Assembly: GCA_038030265.1 (NCBI GenBank)
Contig: CM075941.1
Coordinates: 14,756,001-14,820,000 of the forward strand
Direction: 5' to 3'
DNA: 64,000 nucleotides
Source of the DNA: Corythucha ciliata
Lineage: Eukaryota; Arthropoda; Insecta; Hemiptera; Tingidae
The position numbers and the translations under genes were made by a program. A model generated the notes under the pieces. It ran no database searches. It was not told the origin of the DNA and was given only the letters and a program-made list of their open reading frames with translations. Positions 19,801 through 31,476 of the stretch are shown here, in pieces; the first letter of the stretch is position 1; every line of letters begins with the position of its first letter.

Positions 19801-21232
19801 TTCCCCTGAGTACTGCCTTCTTAGCGCATTTGAGTATGGCACTTCTCAGGCTGTTGTATGTCTTATCAACACTCTCCTCGAGAAGCTCGAAAGTGATTGC
19901 CTCATTGGTTGCTTCATCATACACCTTCCATTTTGCCTTCTTCAGGTTCCACCGAACAAGAGTGTTCCTCTCACTGGGACGCAGGCCACGGTTGTGTAAG
20001 TTAACGCACAACAGCTTGTGACCCATACTTCCGCGACTGTGCTGTAGGTGGTGAGACATTTTTTGTGCTAGAGTCGGGTGGGCCAATATAGCATCAGGGG
20101 TTAAGGTATATCCGGAAAAAGACATGAATGTTGGCCTGCCTTCCTCATTCTCAACATAAGTCACTGGGTTCGCGTCAATAAAGTCCTCCCAGATATGGCC
20201 TACTGCGTCAGTTTGTGTATAGCCCCAGCGGCTTGAAGGCGCATTCAGGTCTCCATAAAGGATCGAACCTGAGTCCCATATTGACTCGAGCCAAGCAAGA
20301 TTTGGCTTGTTATGTGGGGGGTTGTACACCACAAAGAACCTGTAGCGCCCTCCACTCTTCCAGACTTCCGCAGTCACTGCCTCCAGTTTATCCTGGGCGA
20401 GTGTAAAATTGTATAATTATTTACTTATCAAGTATTGTAATAAGTAAAAACATTTAGTGGTAATTAACAGTAAGTTCGTTCAACTCTGTATTAATAATGA
20501 ACAAAATAATGCTGCGATTTATTATTCAGTAGAATAAACTTTTTTGTAAAAGACAAACAAAATCGACACCCCACACCCCCTATGATCTCAAATCCTTTGA
20601 AAATCACTCTCAAAAATCGTGTTCTGTTCTACCCTCTTTATCCTCTTGAAATTTTGAACATGACAACGCGCCACGCCGATACGAGACCATGCACTAACGT
20701 TTTATCTCTTCAAATGACAACAATATTTGTGAAATACTCTCTATACACAAATTTGATTTGTATACAAAATGTTCTCTCCCCTCCTGTTCCATGCGCCACA
20801 ATTCACCATGGGAAAGTGTTTTTTGAAGCAAAATTTTCCTACCCCGTTTTATCTCTTTACGCTTTGGATGCACCACGATTTTTGAGAGGAAATAAGAACG
20901 CAAGTGTATGGCTGGCTAATGTTCTTGAAGGAAGGGTGAGTGTTTTGTTCAGCTTCAACATAATATTTTTTGTATAAATAAAATATGTAATAAACATTGG
21001 TATCTTTTTTCTAGCCTTAGGGGCCAAGCAATGTGCGTAACATCAGTAAAAAATTCGATAATAAGATTTGATTCACCTGAATAACTCAGTTTCAAAAGAG
21101 TTGGAATACTACATGAATAAAGTGTGGTGGGAGGGAGCATATTGTGACGTGGGCCTCCACCCCTCGCCTATATATATAGAAAAACGTAAACAAACGGCGT
21201 AATGGCCAACCTTGTTAGTTCTAGTAGCCTTG
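16896..21232. mobile_element. 4.3-kb TIR element with 8-bp TSD, containing a LINE relic
   Basis: The first 34 bp (starting CAAGGCTACTAGAACTAACA) are an exact reverse complement of the last 34 bp, and GGGGAAGT flanks both ends (16888-16895, 21233-21240). The interior contains the decayed LINE at about 18239-20402 and AT-rich sequence. No transposase of its own was recognised. An 8-bp duplication excludes mariner- and piggyBac-like types. The CAAGG start resembles the 278-bp element at 40460. The LINE presumably inserted into the element. Confidence 0.85.
18239..20402 (-). pseudogene. Non-LTR retrotransposon (Jockey/R1-like) endonuclease-RT, decayed
   Basis: Read on the minus strand. From about 20377 it gives an APE endonuclease C-terminal half (FFVVYNPPHNKP, ILYGDLNAPSSRWGY, a TPDAILAH motif in place of the catalytic DL..V block). 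A linker follows, then an in-frame TAG at 19387-19385. Next come RT motifs: KKGKSAGPDEILPEFL, FRPIALTSVFCKLLERM, LAVFVDFKSAFD, then after a frameshift GLPQGSVLSPKLFSIMIDD. The YADD block is deleted: the reading jumps to LTWRKHIDSLK and YVRPVLEYGS at 18660-18480, then on towards 18239. The N-terminal endonuclease, ORF1 and poly(A) tail are missing. It cannot be active. Confidence 0.8.
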
Positions 21233-21240
21233 GGGGAAGT

Positions 21241-22439
21241 TTCGACTCATAATAAACCTTATCACCTTATCATCAACCCCTAGGACAGTTTGACATTATT
21301 GATACAAATCCCACGTTTTAAGGCAGTTCAGTGTTTTTCACAAATTTTTTAAGTTTCTCTACGTAATAATTAGTGTCGGGAAGACCTGATTCGCAATCGA
21401 CAGGGGCTACTTGATTTTTTGAATCCGTCCGGCTTCAGATGAACATTATTTTCCTCACCTCTCTCTAGAATTCTAGATAACCAAAATGTCTTTTCACTCC
21501 GGCGCAGCTCACGGTAAAAACACTTCGTGTAGTCAAATTGAATCGTCTATTTATGAGTTGATTATAATAAATTATGCTTTTGAAGTCATAACAGACGTGT
21601 TCGACACATTTACACCCTCAAGAGACCACCGTCAAAAGCACACGAATGTCGGGTTTGGTTTCTTCCGGGATTAGTCGAAATTGATGACTTTCGGGTGACA
21701 AGCAAACTCGAGACACAGGGTACGGTGTACAGCACTTGTGAAACTGTGAGGATCACCATCACCCATGAAAACTTATTTTCTGGCCGTTGAGCTCACTACA
21801 CTGTGTGTGTTTTTTTAAAGTTTTTGGTGGGATTCAGTGTTCGGTGTTACAGAAACGACTGCCCTTTCTTCTTTGACATATTCGTATTCAATTCAGCCGC
21901 TACAGTTTTTCTGCGATGACTGCAATCTACAACGATCATCGTAGAACAATATCAACATGGTTTTTTTAAAGCTGGCTTCTCCTTCTTTGTGAGCCTTTAC
22001 TTCGCCGGGCACCAAGTTCACGAGCCATTTTTATAATCTCCGAAAAAATAAATAAATAAAAAGGCGAGGGACTATTCACTTTAACCAACACAAAAAATAT
22101 CTAAACGAAACGGCAGAAGTTGGAGACTAGACTCCTCCTTACTTCTTCTAAACATTGAAAGGGGGTGAGGTGGGTTCTAACCTTCTTATTTGTTATGAGT
22201 CGAATTACCTTTGAAAAATCGAACCTCGCTTCCCCATCGTATTGTAAACAAAACATTTAAGAGTTTCCTCAAATGCTTCAAAACTGCAGATTGACGTCAT
22301 TTTTCCCTTGCACCATCAATCCCCTCTTGAAGAACTTCAAAATTTATTTAAAAATCACCAGAAGCTGATTTCTGTGCATTTTCCCTCCTATTTTGGGGAA
22401 GCCGTGAAGAGCCAAAGGGTTTCATTTTAATAACAAATA
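21241..22439. repeat. Dispersed flank sequence of the small-peptide family, mixed
   Basis: The part at about 22120-22230 (GGGGGTGAGGTGGGTTCTAA...) is repeated in reverse at 42640-42730. The part at about 22245-22360 (ACAAAACATTTAAGAGTTTC..., TGACGTCATTTTTCCCTTGC) is repeated in reverse at 37085-37190. The stretch 21290-22100 has no recognised feature. Confidence 0.55.
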
Positions 22440-22512
22440 CTTTTTATTAAAAAAATAAAAATAAAAATAATAATAATAATAATAATTATAATAATAATAA
22501 TAATGATAATTA
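22440..22512. repeat. AAT-rich microsatellite
   Basis: Tandem AAT/AAAAATA units lie directly 5' of the LINE insertion point. Confidence 0.85.
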
Positions 22513-22767
22513 CTTTACCGGGGGGCGACGGTTGGGGTAACGCGGCGGGGGCTGAGTGAAAGTGGGCGCGGAGCTTCCTCAGCTTTAGCGATGAACCTCG
22601 GACGTATAGGGCCCGACCCCCTTGTCCGGGCATTAGTCCGCCGTCGCAATCCCCAACTAGCCGACTGCCATGGACTTGGGTCCTCTCTCGGTGCCGCGCA
22701 CAGCGGGCCGGGAGGCCTCCTCGTGGTGCCCCCTGGGTAGTGGTCGACTTTGTCGGCCACTAGCGAA

Positions 22768-23914
22768 ATGGCAGAGGTGGGAAAGGGCAATGACTCAGGG
22801 ACACCTCCCCTGTTGAGCTTTTTCCTTCACTCCCGGCGACGGGGGGCAGGTCGGCAGGCCCTGAGGTGGCAGCCCCACCAGCCGACTAGGTGGTTCCGGG
22901 CTAACCCCCCGGCCCACCGAATCAACAACGTTCCGAAAAATAAAGTGAAGGCCGTAGTACCGGAAGGCCAAAATGCCGGCAGTTCAGGGGTTGCAGCCAC
23001 CCCTTTCAAAATTCAGGGACTTTCAAAATTCCACAGACGAAGAAATCCTAGATGGTCTTGCCAACCAAAATGTCGTAAAAATCAAACGCTTCACGCGTAA
23101 AGGTTCGCCCACGCTGGGCTTCACATTCCTGCTGACCTTCAACGTACCAACACTACCTGACAGCATAGACGCGGCATTTTACCGCTTGAAAGTAAGACAA
23201 TACATCCCTCTCCCGAGGCGATGTTTCAACTGCCAGCGCTACGGACACAGCTCATTGGCATGTCGAACATCAATCGCTATGTGCCACTGTGGAGTAGCGA
23301 AACACGGTACTGAAGTCCCATGCACCCAACCTCCTACCTGTATCAACTGTAAAGGACCGCACTTCACGAGTGCCACACAATGCCCGGCGTATAGACTCGA
23401 AAGAGCGGCGCTCACCCTTAAAGCCAATAACCCCCAACTTAACCTCCGGCAAGCCCGTCAACAAGCAAAGGGAACCGTCTTAGAACGTCAAGAACCCTAT
23501 GCAACGGTTGCCCAACGCCATTTCCCCTCTCTCCCTGGCCCCTCAACCTCACAAACCTACAGCTTGGAACCATTCCTTACCCCCTATTACGTAGAAAAAC
23601 GAGCTTCCAAAACTTCAAATGCCCCTACTGAACCGCCAACCCAAGTACTAACTTCTTCTGAATTAAGTGACGATTTCTCCGATAAAACATTTATCACGCC
23701 AACAAGAAAAAAAGGTTGGCCGCGAGGCAAACCTCGAAAACCTCAAGGAAACGTCACCAGTTCACCTACTAATACAACAAAGAAACCACAACACACTTCA
23801 ACACCTCCCATAACAAAAACAACCACATCCCCTCAAACACTCCCCCCTCCAAAACCACCCGACAAGGATCCAGATCACCTTACGGAGCCACCAACCCCTA
23901 ATGCCAGATTATAA
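22768..23914 (+). pseudogene. LINE ORF1: Gag-like nucleic-acid-binding protein
   Basis: The first in-frame ATG is at 22768. The reading changes frame around 23000-23030, after which the C-terminal part is open to the TAA at 23912-23914. After the shift come a Jockey-type linker (LDGLANQNVVKIKRFTRKG, LTFNVPTLPDS...), then CCHC zinc knuckles (CFNCQRYGHSSLAC, a degenerate CHCGVAKHGTEVPC, CINCKGPHFTSATQC, about residues 84-146 of the downstream frame). A basic, Pro/Thr-rich tail follows. It would package element RNA. The stop overlaps the ORF2 start (TAATG), suggesting coupled translation. The frameshift makes this copy non-functional unless corrected. Confidence 0.8.
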
Positions 23915-26900
23915 TGAACAGAAATTCTCGAAATTTAAATAATCCCCCACCAAAAAACTGTATACTTCAGTGGAACATCCGAGGGTATCATCAACACTCG
24001 GACGAGCTCCGCTCGATTATTTCGAATCACACCCCTTTCCTCATAGCACTTCAAGAAACCCACTTTACGAACTCCTTTTTCACTACCCCTAACGGCTACA
24101 ATCTACTCCAAAAATCATGTACTCCACGAGAGGGTGGACGCCGCCATGGCGGAGTTGCCCTACTCATTTCCAACACCTTACAGTATACAGAAATTTTACT
24201 TAACACGCCACTACAAGCGATAGCGGCTCGACTCACCTCTCCCTTGGCCATTACAGTGTGTTCCCTTTACCTTCCGGACACCACTTGGAGCCCGGAAGAT
24301 GTTCGGAACCTCCTACGATCACTCCCCTCCCCCATACTCTTGCTCACGGACGCCAACTGTCACAACATAACATGGGGATCGCGACGTACATCTACCGCCG
24401 GCGCTATCATGGACTCCATTCTATCGGATTCCAACCTAACCATCCTAAACGATGGTCATCCAACCCACTTCACCTCATCCTCAGGAACATTCGACGCGAT
24501 TGACCTCAGCGTTGCAAGCCCTAGCTTATCCACTGCCTTCGAATGGATAGTGCTCCCAGAACTTCATCATTCTGATCACTACCCAATTCTACTCAGACAC
24601 CATTCACCTCATGCAGATATCACTTTCCCCGAACGTTGGATGCTCAGCAAAGCTGACTGGGAAAAATATTGCAATATCCTAGAACTACCAGAACTTACTG
24701 ATGACCCGGATTTAGACGTTGAAAATACGACATTAGCCATATCTTCTGCAGCAATCCAATCTATTCCTCGCAAAACGAAACGTTATCCACGTCCCCCAGT
24801 CCCCTGGTGGAATGATGAGATCTACGCTGCCATTCATCTAAAAAAAACTGCCTTCAATAAATTCCAAAAATACCCCTCAGAAGAAAACCTCATAAATTTC
24901 AAACGTCTCAAGGCCAACGAACGCAGACTTAAACAACAAGCCAAACGAAAATCATGGGCGACATACGTGCCTGGTATCAATACCCAAACCTCCTCGAGCG
25001 AAGTTTGGCGCCGAATCCGAACCCTGAAAGGCGTCCCACCTACCCTACCACCAACTACACTCACCAATGACTCCGGTCAAACTTTTCAAACCCCTTCCGA
25101 AATATCTAATCACCTAGCCCAACATTTTGAATCCAACACAGCTGCATATAATCCAACACATGACCAAATTCCTAATTCACAATGAAATCTCTTCACAGCT
25201 ACAGACAGTGATTACAACACCCCTTTTTCGATGCCCGAACTTGAACAATCCATCTCACTCCTTCCTGCAGGAAAATCCCCAGGACCTGACGATATACCCA
25301 ACGAATTTTTAACTCACCTTACCCAACCTTCTAAAAAAAAGCTCCTTTCCCTATACAACTCTTTATGGCACAAACACTATTATCCCAGGGCATGGAAAAA
25401 AGCAATCATCGTACCGATACTAAAACCCGGAAAGAACCCCAAAAATGCCAACAGCTACCGCCCTATTTCTCTAACCTGCTCAGTGGGAAAATTATTTGAA
25501 AAAATGATAAATTACCGCCTAATGAAACTACTTACAAATCGCAACCTTCTAAATCCCTTGCAAACAGCCTTTCGTTCCGGACACTCTACCATAGACCAGC
25601 TCGTTTCACTAGAACAATTCATCCAATGTGGGTTTCTCAATAGAGAACACGTCACTGCGGTTTTCTTCGATCTGACAAGAGCATTTGACCGAGTTCTCCG
25701 TAAACCAATTCTAAATCAACTGTCCCAATGGGATATTTCAGGAAATCTACCATTAATCTTACAAAGCTTCCTTACGAATAGAAATTTCACCGTCAGAATA
25801 GGTAGCACCTTTTCTAACCTGTATGAACAAAGGAATGGCATCCCCCAGGGCTCAGTGTTGAGTACCACACTCTTCCTGATTGCCATGAACCGAATCAACA
25901 GCAACCTCCCAACTACTATCCACACGTCTATTTATGCCGACGACCTTGTTGTCTATACCAGTCATCCTAACAAATCAACAGAACACAACCACCTCCGGTA
26001 TGCAATTAATCAGCTTGCGGAAAACGCTAATGCAATTGGCTTGACCTTCTCTCCTACCAAGACCTCAGCTATCCTCTTTTGTCGACTTCGCTACCACCAC
26101 AACCCCCCCGAGTAATTTCGGGAATTACTCTTCAAAATTCACCCATAACGTACAAAGAAACACAAAAACTCCTTGGCATTACCTTCGATAAACAGCTTCG
26201 CTGGAAACAAAACATATTTGAAATTAACAAAAAATGTAACAAGACCCTAAACTTAATGAAAACCCTTGCTAATCACAACTGGGGATCAGACGCCTCACTG
26301 CTTATAAAAATTCTTAACTCCCTCATCCGTTCCCGTATGGAATATGGGCTCCAGGCTTACGGCTCAGCCCGTAAATCCTGGATGATGACTCTTGACCACA
26401 CGTATCAAGCCGGTTTGCGAATAGCACTGGGAGCTTACCGATCAACACCTTGTGCCGATTTATACTTTCTATCTCAAAATCTACCTCTACATTACCACCG
26501 TCAACAAATCTTGCTAAACTATACTCTTTCAATCAAAACACAACCTAACCACTTCCTCCACTCTGAACTTTTCAATCCTCCACACTTACAATTATTCACC
26601 CAACTCCCCTCGCGCACACGTCCCCTTTCTGTTCGTCTGCGCGAAACCTTAGCCAACTATTCTACAAATTTGAACCCCGTGATCCCGAAATTAAATTCTG
26701 AAATCTATCCCTGGAATTACCCTGAAATACTTATAGACTATACCATTAAAAATTTGTACAAGAAAAATGACACTCCCCCTGCAGTCATGCAATCCCACCT
26801 TAATAGAATATTAAATACCAAGTATACTAACCATCACCTTGTCTACACTGACGGATCAAAAATGACCTCCGGAGTAGGCTGTGCCCTCTACTCCCCTCTT

Positions 26901-27653
26901 GAAACATCTTTCATCTGTCCTCTCCCAACCCATTTTTCCATCTTCACTGCCGAGTTATACGGCATGCTTTTTGCGTTAGATCACTTCCTTCATTATAATC
27001 ACACTTCTTTCCTTCTTCTAACCGATTCGTACAGCTCTCTAGAGGCAATTCGTAACAAATTTACCACAGACCCGGCCATAACAAATATTCACCACAAAAT
27101 TGTCCAACTTGCTTCACAATCAAAATCTGTAACTTTCATGTGGGTCCCAAGCCACATAGGCATTGCGGGGAACACCCAGGTGGACTCCCTTGCCAAATTT
27201 GCAGCGTCACACCAACCTTCTGACCTTTCCATCCCGTCAAGGCAAGATGATGAAAAGCATCGGCTGAAACAAATAATTTGGAATAAATGGAACACAGAAT
27301 GGAATAGAAATCACACAACATTAGGATCTCTATACGACAACCCACAAAAATACGCCCCCCCTATTGGCTTCACACGAAAGGAGAATATTACTATCCTCCG
27401 ACTTGAAACAGGTCACACTAGACTCACCAAAAATCACTACATAACACGAAGCGCACAACCATACTGTTCACATTGCGAAGAACCTCTTACCATAACCCAT
27501 ATCCTACTGGACTGCCCACTATTCACCGCAGAAAGAGCCACGTGTAACTTCCCACCGAATCCAACTATTACGACCCTTCGAACTACATCGAACGAACTAC
27601 TGAAAAACGTCCTACAGTTCCTAAAATTAACTAATATATACAGTAAACTATAA
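23914..27653 (+). pseudogene. LINE ORF2: APE endonuclease, reverse transcriptase, RNase H
   Basis: ORF2 starts ATG 23914 in the TAATG overlap. The endonuclease shows LQWNIRG, ALQETHF, LTDANCHNITWGS and HHSDHYPI. An in-frame TGA at 25183-25185 interrupts the linker; the same frame continues through RT (SPGPDDIPNEFL, SYRPISLTCSVGKLFEKM, FFDLTRAFDRV, GIPQGSVLS, YADDLVVY). A one-base loss in a C-run at 26103-26109 then shifts frame. RNase H follows (YTDGSKM, FTAELYGMLFAL, LTDSYSSLEA, WVPSHIGIAGNTQVDSLAK), then a CxxC...H...C zinc motif (YCSHCEE...HILLDC) and the stop at 27653. An RNase H after RT favours the I-type clade over classical Jockey. Two lesions inactivate it. Confidence 0.88.
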
Positions 27654-27838
27654 AAACACCATAACCACGGATCTTACCTTAGTAACCCGCAGCATCTGAA
27701 GATGTGAAACACACTGATATCCAGGCTAATGACCCTAGCAGTCGATGCCCTAAAAGGGGGGGTGGTTTTAGCCGGTAGTCTGCCATCCGGCAGGAGTCCG
27801 GCACTCTGTGCGTAAATGCATTTCCACCTCCCTGCTCC

Positions 27839-27873
<35 letters not shown>

Positions 27874-27878
27874 TTACC

Positions 27879-28269
27879 TTGCCTTGCTGATTGAGTCACT
27901 AGGAGTTTACGGCTCGTACTTTTATTTATTTTTTTTCACAGTATACTTTATTGTTATTATAATTTTTTACATTTGAGGATAATCTCCTTTATGGGCATTG
28001 GCCCGCGAAAAGGAGATGAGTCTTTGGAAAATATCGATATACATATATACATTTTCCACATGGTTGATTACAACCCTAAATTGAATAATGATTGATTGCA
28101 TAAATAAATACATAATAAATAATATGTATCATTTAACAACATTTTAACCGCAAAAAGGTGATTTTGAGGTTTCAGGAAATGTTCTAAATATGGGAGTTAT
28201 CTACTGCATCTGATTATATAAATAATGAATATAATAAATAAATATGAACTTAATAAATATATAATAAAT
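27879..28269. other. AT-rich spacer
   Basis: Repeated AATAAATA-type runs at 28085-28265, with no gene or RNA signal. Confidence 0.4.
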
Positions 28270-28422
28270 TGTAGCGAAGCAACACAACAACAACATGGGT
28301 TGCCAAAAAAAATAATGAGTCGTTCTGTTTCCTGAACCCCAACAATTTTCAACGTGATTTTAAAAAATAAAATTAAAGTTTATATTTAGTTTTGCGTTAA
28401 CAGCTCGATTGTGTCTCCCACA
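28270..28422 (+). mobile_element. 5' LTR of a collapsed Ty3-type element
   Basis: Starts TGTAGCGAAGC and ends CTCCCACA. A PBS (TTGGTGACCCCGAC, 28425-28438) follows after 2 bp. The last part, TTTAGTTTTGCGTTAACAGC..CCACA, recurs at 28852-28895 as the 3' remnant. Confidence 0.65.
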
Positions 28423-28499
28423 AATTGGTGACCCCGACCGAGATCTTGATCTGTACAACAGGCTCGACCTCTTTCATTTTCGCTCAATTCCGTGTCGGA

Positions 28500-28775
28500 A
28501 TGGAGAATCACCCGGGAACTTCGATTCCTTCGACCTCAGGTACCGATCCCCATTCGACTCCTTCTCCCCATTGTAACTCTGTTTCAGTCGAACTCCCAAA
28601 ATTCTGGAACGCGGACCCAGATACCTGGTTTTTAAACATGGAAGCGCAATTTGAACTTGCACGCATAATTTCGCCGCCGACTAAGCTCAATCATTTAATT
28701 TCGGTAATCGAACCGGAACATCTTCGGGAAATCGCAGACGTTCTACGCTCAGAAACGCTTACTTACTCAAACTGA
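28500..28775 (+). pseudogene. Ty3-type Gag N-terminus, truncated
   Basis: From the ATG at 28500 the frame has a short Ser/Thr/Pro leader, then VELPKFWNADPDTWFLNMEA, QFELARI and a KLNHLISVIEPEHLREI block. This is the typical start of the capsid region in arthropod Ty3/gypsy Gag proteins. A TGA follows the TYSN motif and the same frame continues KTAILNRFGQSDESKLN until the sequence jumps to the 3' LTR remnant at 28852. The rest of gag and all of pol are deleted. Confidence 0.75.
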
Positions 28776-28851
28776 AAAACCGCTATTCTCAACCGCTTCG
28801 GCCAGTCCGACGAAAGCAAATTAAATAACCCAATAAATTGGCCCGATAGAG

Positions 28852-28895
28852 TTCAAATTTAGTTTTGCATTAACAGCTCGATTGTGACTTCCACA
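28852..28895 (+). mobile_element. 3' LTR remnant of the collapsed element
   Basis: About 44 bp match the end of the LTR at 28379-28422 with a few changes. The pair brackets the truncated gag, so a large internal deletion removed gag-pol and most of the 3' LTR. Confidence 0.6.
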
Positions 28896-29907
28896 AAATA
28901 AATAGTCAACAATATATACATCATTTAACAGCTGTTCAATCATAATATAACTCTCGGTAAATAGAGTAGTGACTAGCCGAAGTGAGTAGTCTTAGTCTCA
29001 GAAGTGACTAGGATAATTTTTGAGCCATATTTTAGCACCTTAGGAAGAGGCTAGGCAACAAGAACTAGAATATTATATTAAACGACTTTCCTCTTCTTTT
29101 TGAGAGTCTATGAAGTCCCTATACAGTTCTTCATTTTTTCCCCTTCCGTTTCTTTCTAGTAGTCGTTTTTTCAAACTCTCTTCCTGTTTAATGCAAAATT
29201 TTATTCCACTATAAGAATATTGTTTTTGGGCGGATACCGTGTTTATTCGTGGCAAGTCCATATTTGCTTCACTATTGTGTCTGGTTTGCCTTGCATGACT
29301 TACCAATGCGCAGTCCCCATCCCTAAAGACTTGCTTTATGCAGTTCATTCCTGCGAGACTGTGGAAGTTCAATAAATTTAGTTTGTTGAATAATCGGGGA
29401 CGGACACGAGATAAGAGTTGGGTTATATTACCTTTCCTGGTTACCCCAAATTCATTACAGTATTGAGTGATTTATTAATATTTACTTAATTTTAACGTTC
29501 CAAAAGTTGTTTTATGTTTTATGAGCTGAAATTTAGGTCTATTGTAAGCAATTGATCCACAGACGGTGATAGTTTCTTCCGGGTTTCAGTCACTGAGGCA
29601 GAACAGAATGTGTATTCCCCACATCGCTCGGCCAAGAAGTCTTGTTCCTATGTTACTTGGAAAATGAATTTTGACTAGAGAATCATCAAAACGTGGTCTT
29701 TTTATTCTATAATACACAAATGGCGTTTATTCGACCGATCCAAAAAGAACGAAATTCCGATGAACTACGCGTTTGTTGGTTGCTACTCGAGGGCTGGAAA
29801 GGACCGTGTATCCTTCTTCAGATTCTTTTCCAAGCATCAGGGTGAGGTAATCTTCTTCAGCACTATAAAAGGAGCACGTGGACATTCTACGTTAAGCATT
29901 TCCCAAC
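28896..29907. other. Unassigned region
   Basis: A 99-codon minus-strand frame at 29073-29372 is rich in Lys/Glu near its end but matches nothing I recognise. No repeat boundary found. Confidence 0.3.
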
Positions 29908-30075
29908 GCTCTTTTCACACAAACGCGGTTTCACGAGGCCCCCGCGTGTAATCCGCGTGAATGCCGCTTTCTCATCGAACCAAGTAATATGTACCGCACG
30001 TGTGTAAAGGTGTACGTGGTCAATACGCGGCAGCCAAAACCGCGCCGCGAGAAACCTCGTATATGTGAAACGAGC
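29908..30075. mobile_element. 168-bp imperfect TIR element
   Basis: GCTCTTTTCACACAAACGCG at the left corresponds to GCTCGTTTCACATATACGAG read in reverse from the right end, with further matching GGTTTC inside. The region is unusually CG-rich. No TSD is clear. Confidence 0.5.
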
Positions 30076-30814
30076 CTAAAACGCGCTAGTTAAAAGTTAA
30101 GCCACTTCAAAATTGACGGGATGGCAACGTGAAAGGGTTTGAAATGAAACGATTGGTCTGGTCCGACTACTGTCACCCATTTGCATTTACGTTCCCGTAC
30201 CGACAATAAATTGTGAACTGGCCTTTTTTCTTGAATAACAACGGAAAACTCACTCTTGTCATCACAAAGCCCTTGTCTCCGGCATTCCGAACTCCCGAAG
30301 TACTAACTAAGACACTTCTGTCGACGTGTTGCGGTTCAAGTGATTTCAAATCGCGAAATTCCTCTTGTGTGAATGCACTCACCACGTCGCCGGGAAATGA
30401 CGGGCGTCTGTAGAATTTCCACTAATGAACCTTTGTACTAGAAAGGACACTACGATTGAAATAAGTTGCCCGATTTTTATTGATGACAAGATGTCAAATG
30501 TTGAGCGATAGGATACTCACGAGCAAGGACCGGCACCGATTCATTTTCATTTTTTTTAGATATCGGCGATCCTACCTTCGATAATCCCCCAGCGTAGTCA
30601 CTTAAGTTCCATTTTACGTAATTTTGATGCTTACAAAGCCATCAAGACTGAGCTATTGAGAAAAAAAACCGATTTGCAGCAAGCTTCCAATGTAGAACTT
30701 ACATGAACGGGGCAACCAGGAATAGATAACAATGCAATGCCAACTCGATCGTAACCTGCCGAGTCCTTTCCCAATGGTGACGAGTGCTTGAATTTTCTCT
30801 TTCTACATATGACT
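30076..30814. other. Unassigned region
   Basis: Short opposite-strand frames overlap around 30173-30413. None has a recognisable motif. Confidence 0.3.
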
Positions 30815-31150
30815 CCCAAGGTGCCGGTAAACACAACCTCTTGCAAGTGGGATTACTTTCTTATTCTTTTAGGTTCACGGTCCAACTTGAAAAACAATGT
30901 TGCGTGGTGTGTGATTATAGTGTTCTTTGTAAAAAAAACAACAACACGTGCAATTTTGATTGGATTCAAAACTAGCTTTTTTCCAAAAGAAACTAATACT
31001 CGAAGCTTGCAATTTCGCGGATGTTTGGCTGAGAAGGTTGGAATTTCGCGGGTATTTATCTGTAATGTTACTATGTGGCATGGAATTTGTTTTTCGACTG
31101 ATTACTCAGTCCGCAGAGTCATTTTCATGAAACGTTAAAAACAAAATTCC
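30815..31150 (-). repeat. Dispersed 3' flank of the small-peptide family, no coding part
   Basis: The reverse complement matches 14790-15100 (TTTTTCAAGTTGGACCGTGA, GCGAAATTCCAACC, GGACTGAGTAATCAG). It also carries CTCTTGCAAGTGGGATTACT, shared with 42240 and 45370. The exon and poly(A) region are missing: the match jumps at a T/A-run near 30935. Confidence 0.65.
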
Positions 31151-31214
31151 TGTTTTAGGGCCTCACCTCCAGAGCATTGCGGATCTAAATCATTTTCCGA
31201 TTAAAATCCAAAAT

Positions 31215-31353
31215 CAAGATCCTGGATCTAGATCTGGATTTAGATCCTTTTCGAAGGATCTGGATTTAGATCCTTTTTCGAAGGATCTGGATTTAGATCC
31301 TTTTTCGAAGGATCTGGATTTAGATCCTTTTTCGAAGGATCTGGATTTAGATC
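31215..31353. repeat. 27-bp GATC-rich minisatellite, left part
   Basis: Four to five tandem copies of a 27-bp unit containing GGATCTGGATTTAGATCC and TTTTTCGAA. The unit is itself built of inverted GGATC motifs. The minus-strand translation (NPDPSKKDL repeated) is a by-product. The array is split by the LTR element and resumes at 35279. Confidence 0.85.
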
Positions 31354-31476
31354 TGTGAGGTTTGAACACATGAGTTGAAAAACAATAAAAACAGTTTTGA
31401 TTTGGTTGTCTATGTGAAACTGTTTCATTTCACTCGGGTTCTCTGAACACGAGTTTTCAGGGTATCCGACATTACA
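31354..31476 (+). repeat. Left LTR (123 bp)
   Basis: TGTGAGGTTTG...GACATTACA. It differs from the right LTR by one A in an A-run, so little time has passed since insertion. No PBS follows; antisense RT begins at once. Confidence 0.88.

Larger units (their letters stand above)
22520..27870 (+). mobile_element. Apparently full-length I/Jockey-type LINE with TSD
   Basis: The element begins GGGGGGCGACGG and ends in 30 A residues at 27870. ACTTTACC occurs immediately before (22512-22519) and immediately after (27871-27878), an 8-bp TSD. It has a GC-rich 5' leader, ORF1, ORF2 and a short 3' UTR. Only a few disabling changes separate it from an intact element, so it is fairly young. Confidence 0.88.

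Noticed and set aside
29073..29372. 99-codon minus-strand frame
   Set aside because: Charged but unrecognised, with no flanking gene signals, so not listed as a gene.
31215..31353. Regular direct repeats resembling a CRISPR array
   Set aside because: Units are contiguous with no unique spacers, no cas genes are present, and the sequence is eukaryotic. The same applies to the arrays of about 30 bp.
31240..31428. Repeated NPDPSKKDL peptide frame on the minus strand
   Set aside because: It is the translation of the 27-bp GATC minisatellite, whose length happens to be a multiple of three. No start context or domain.
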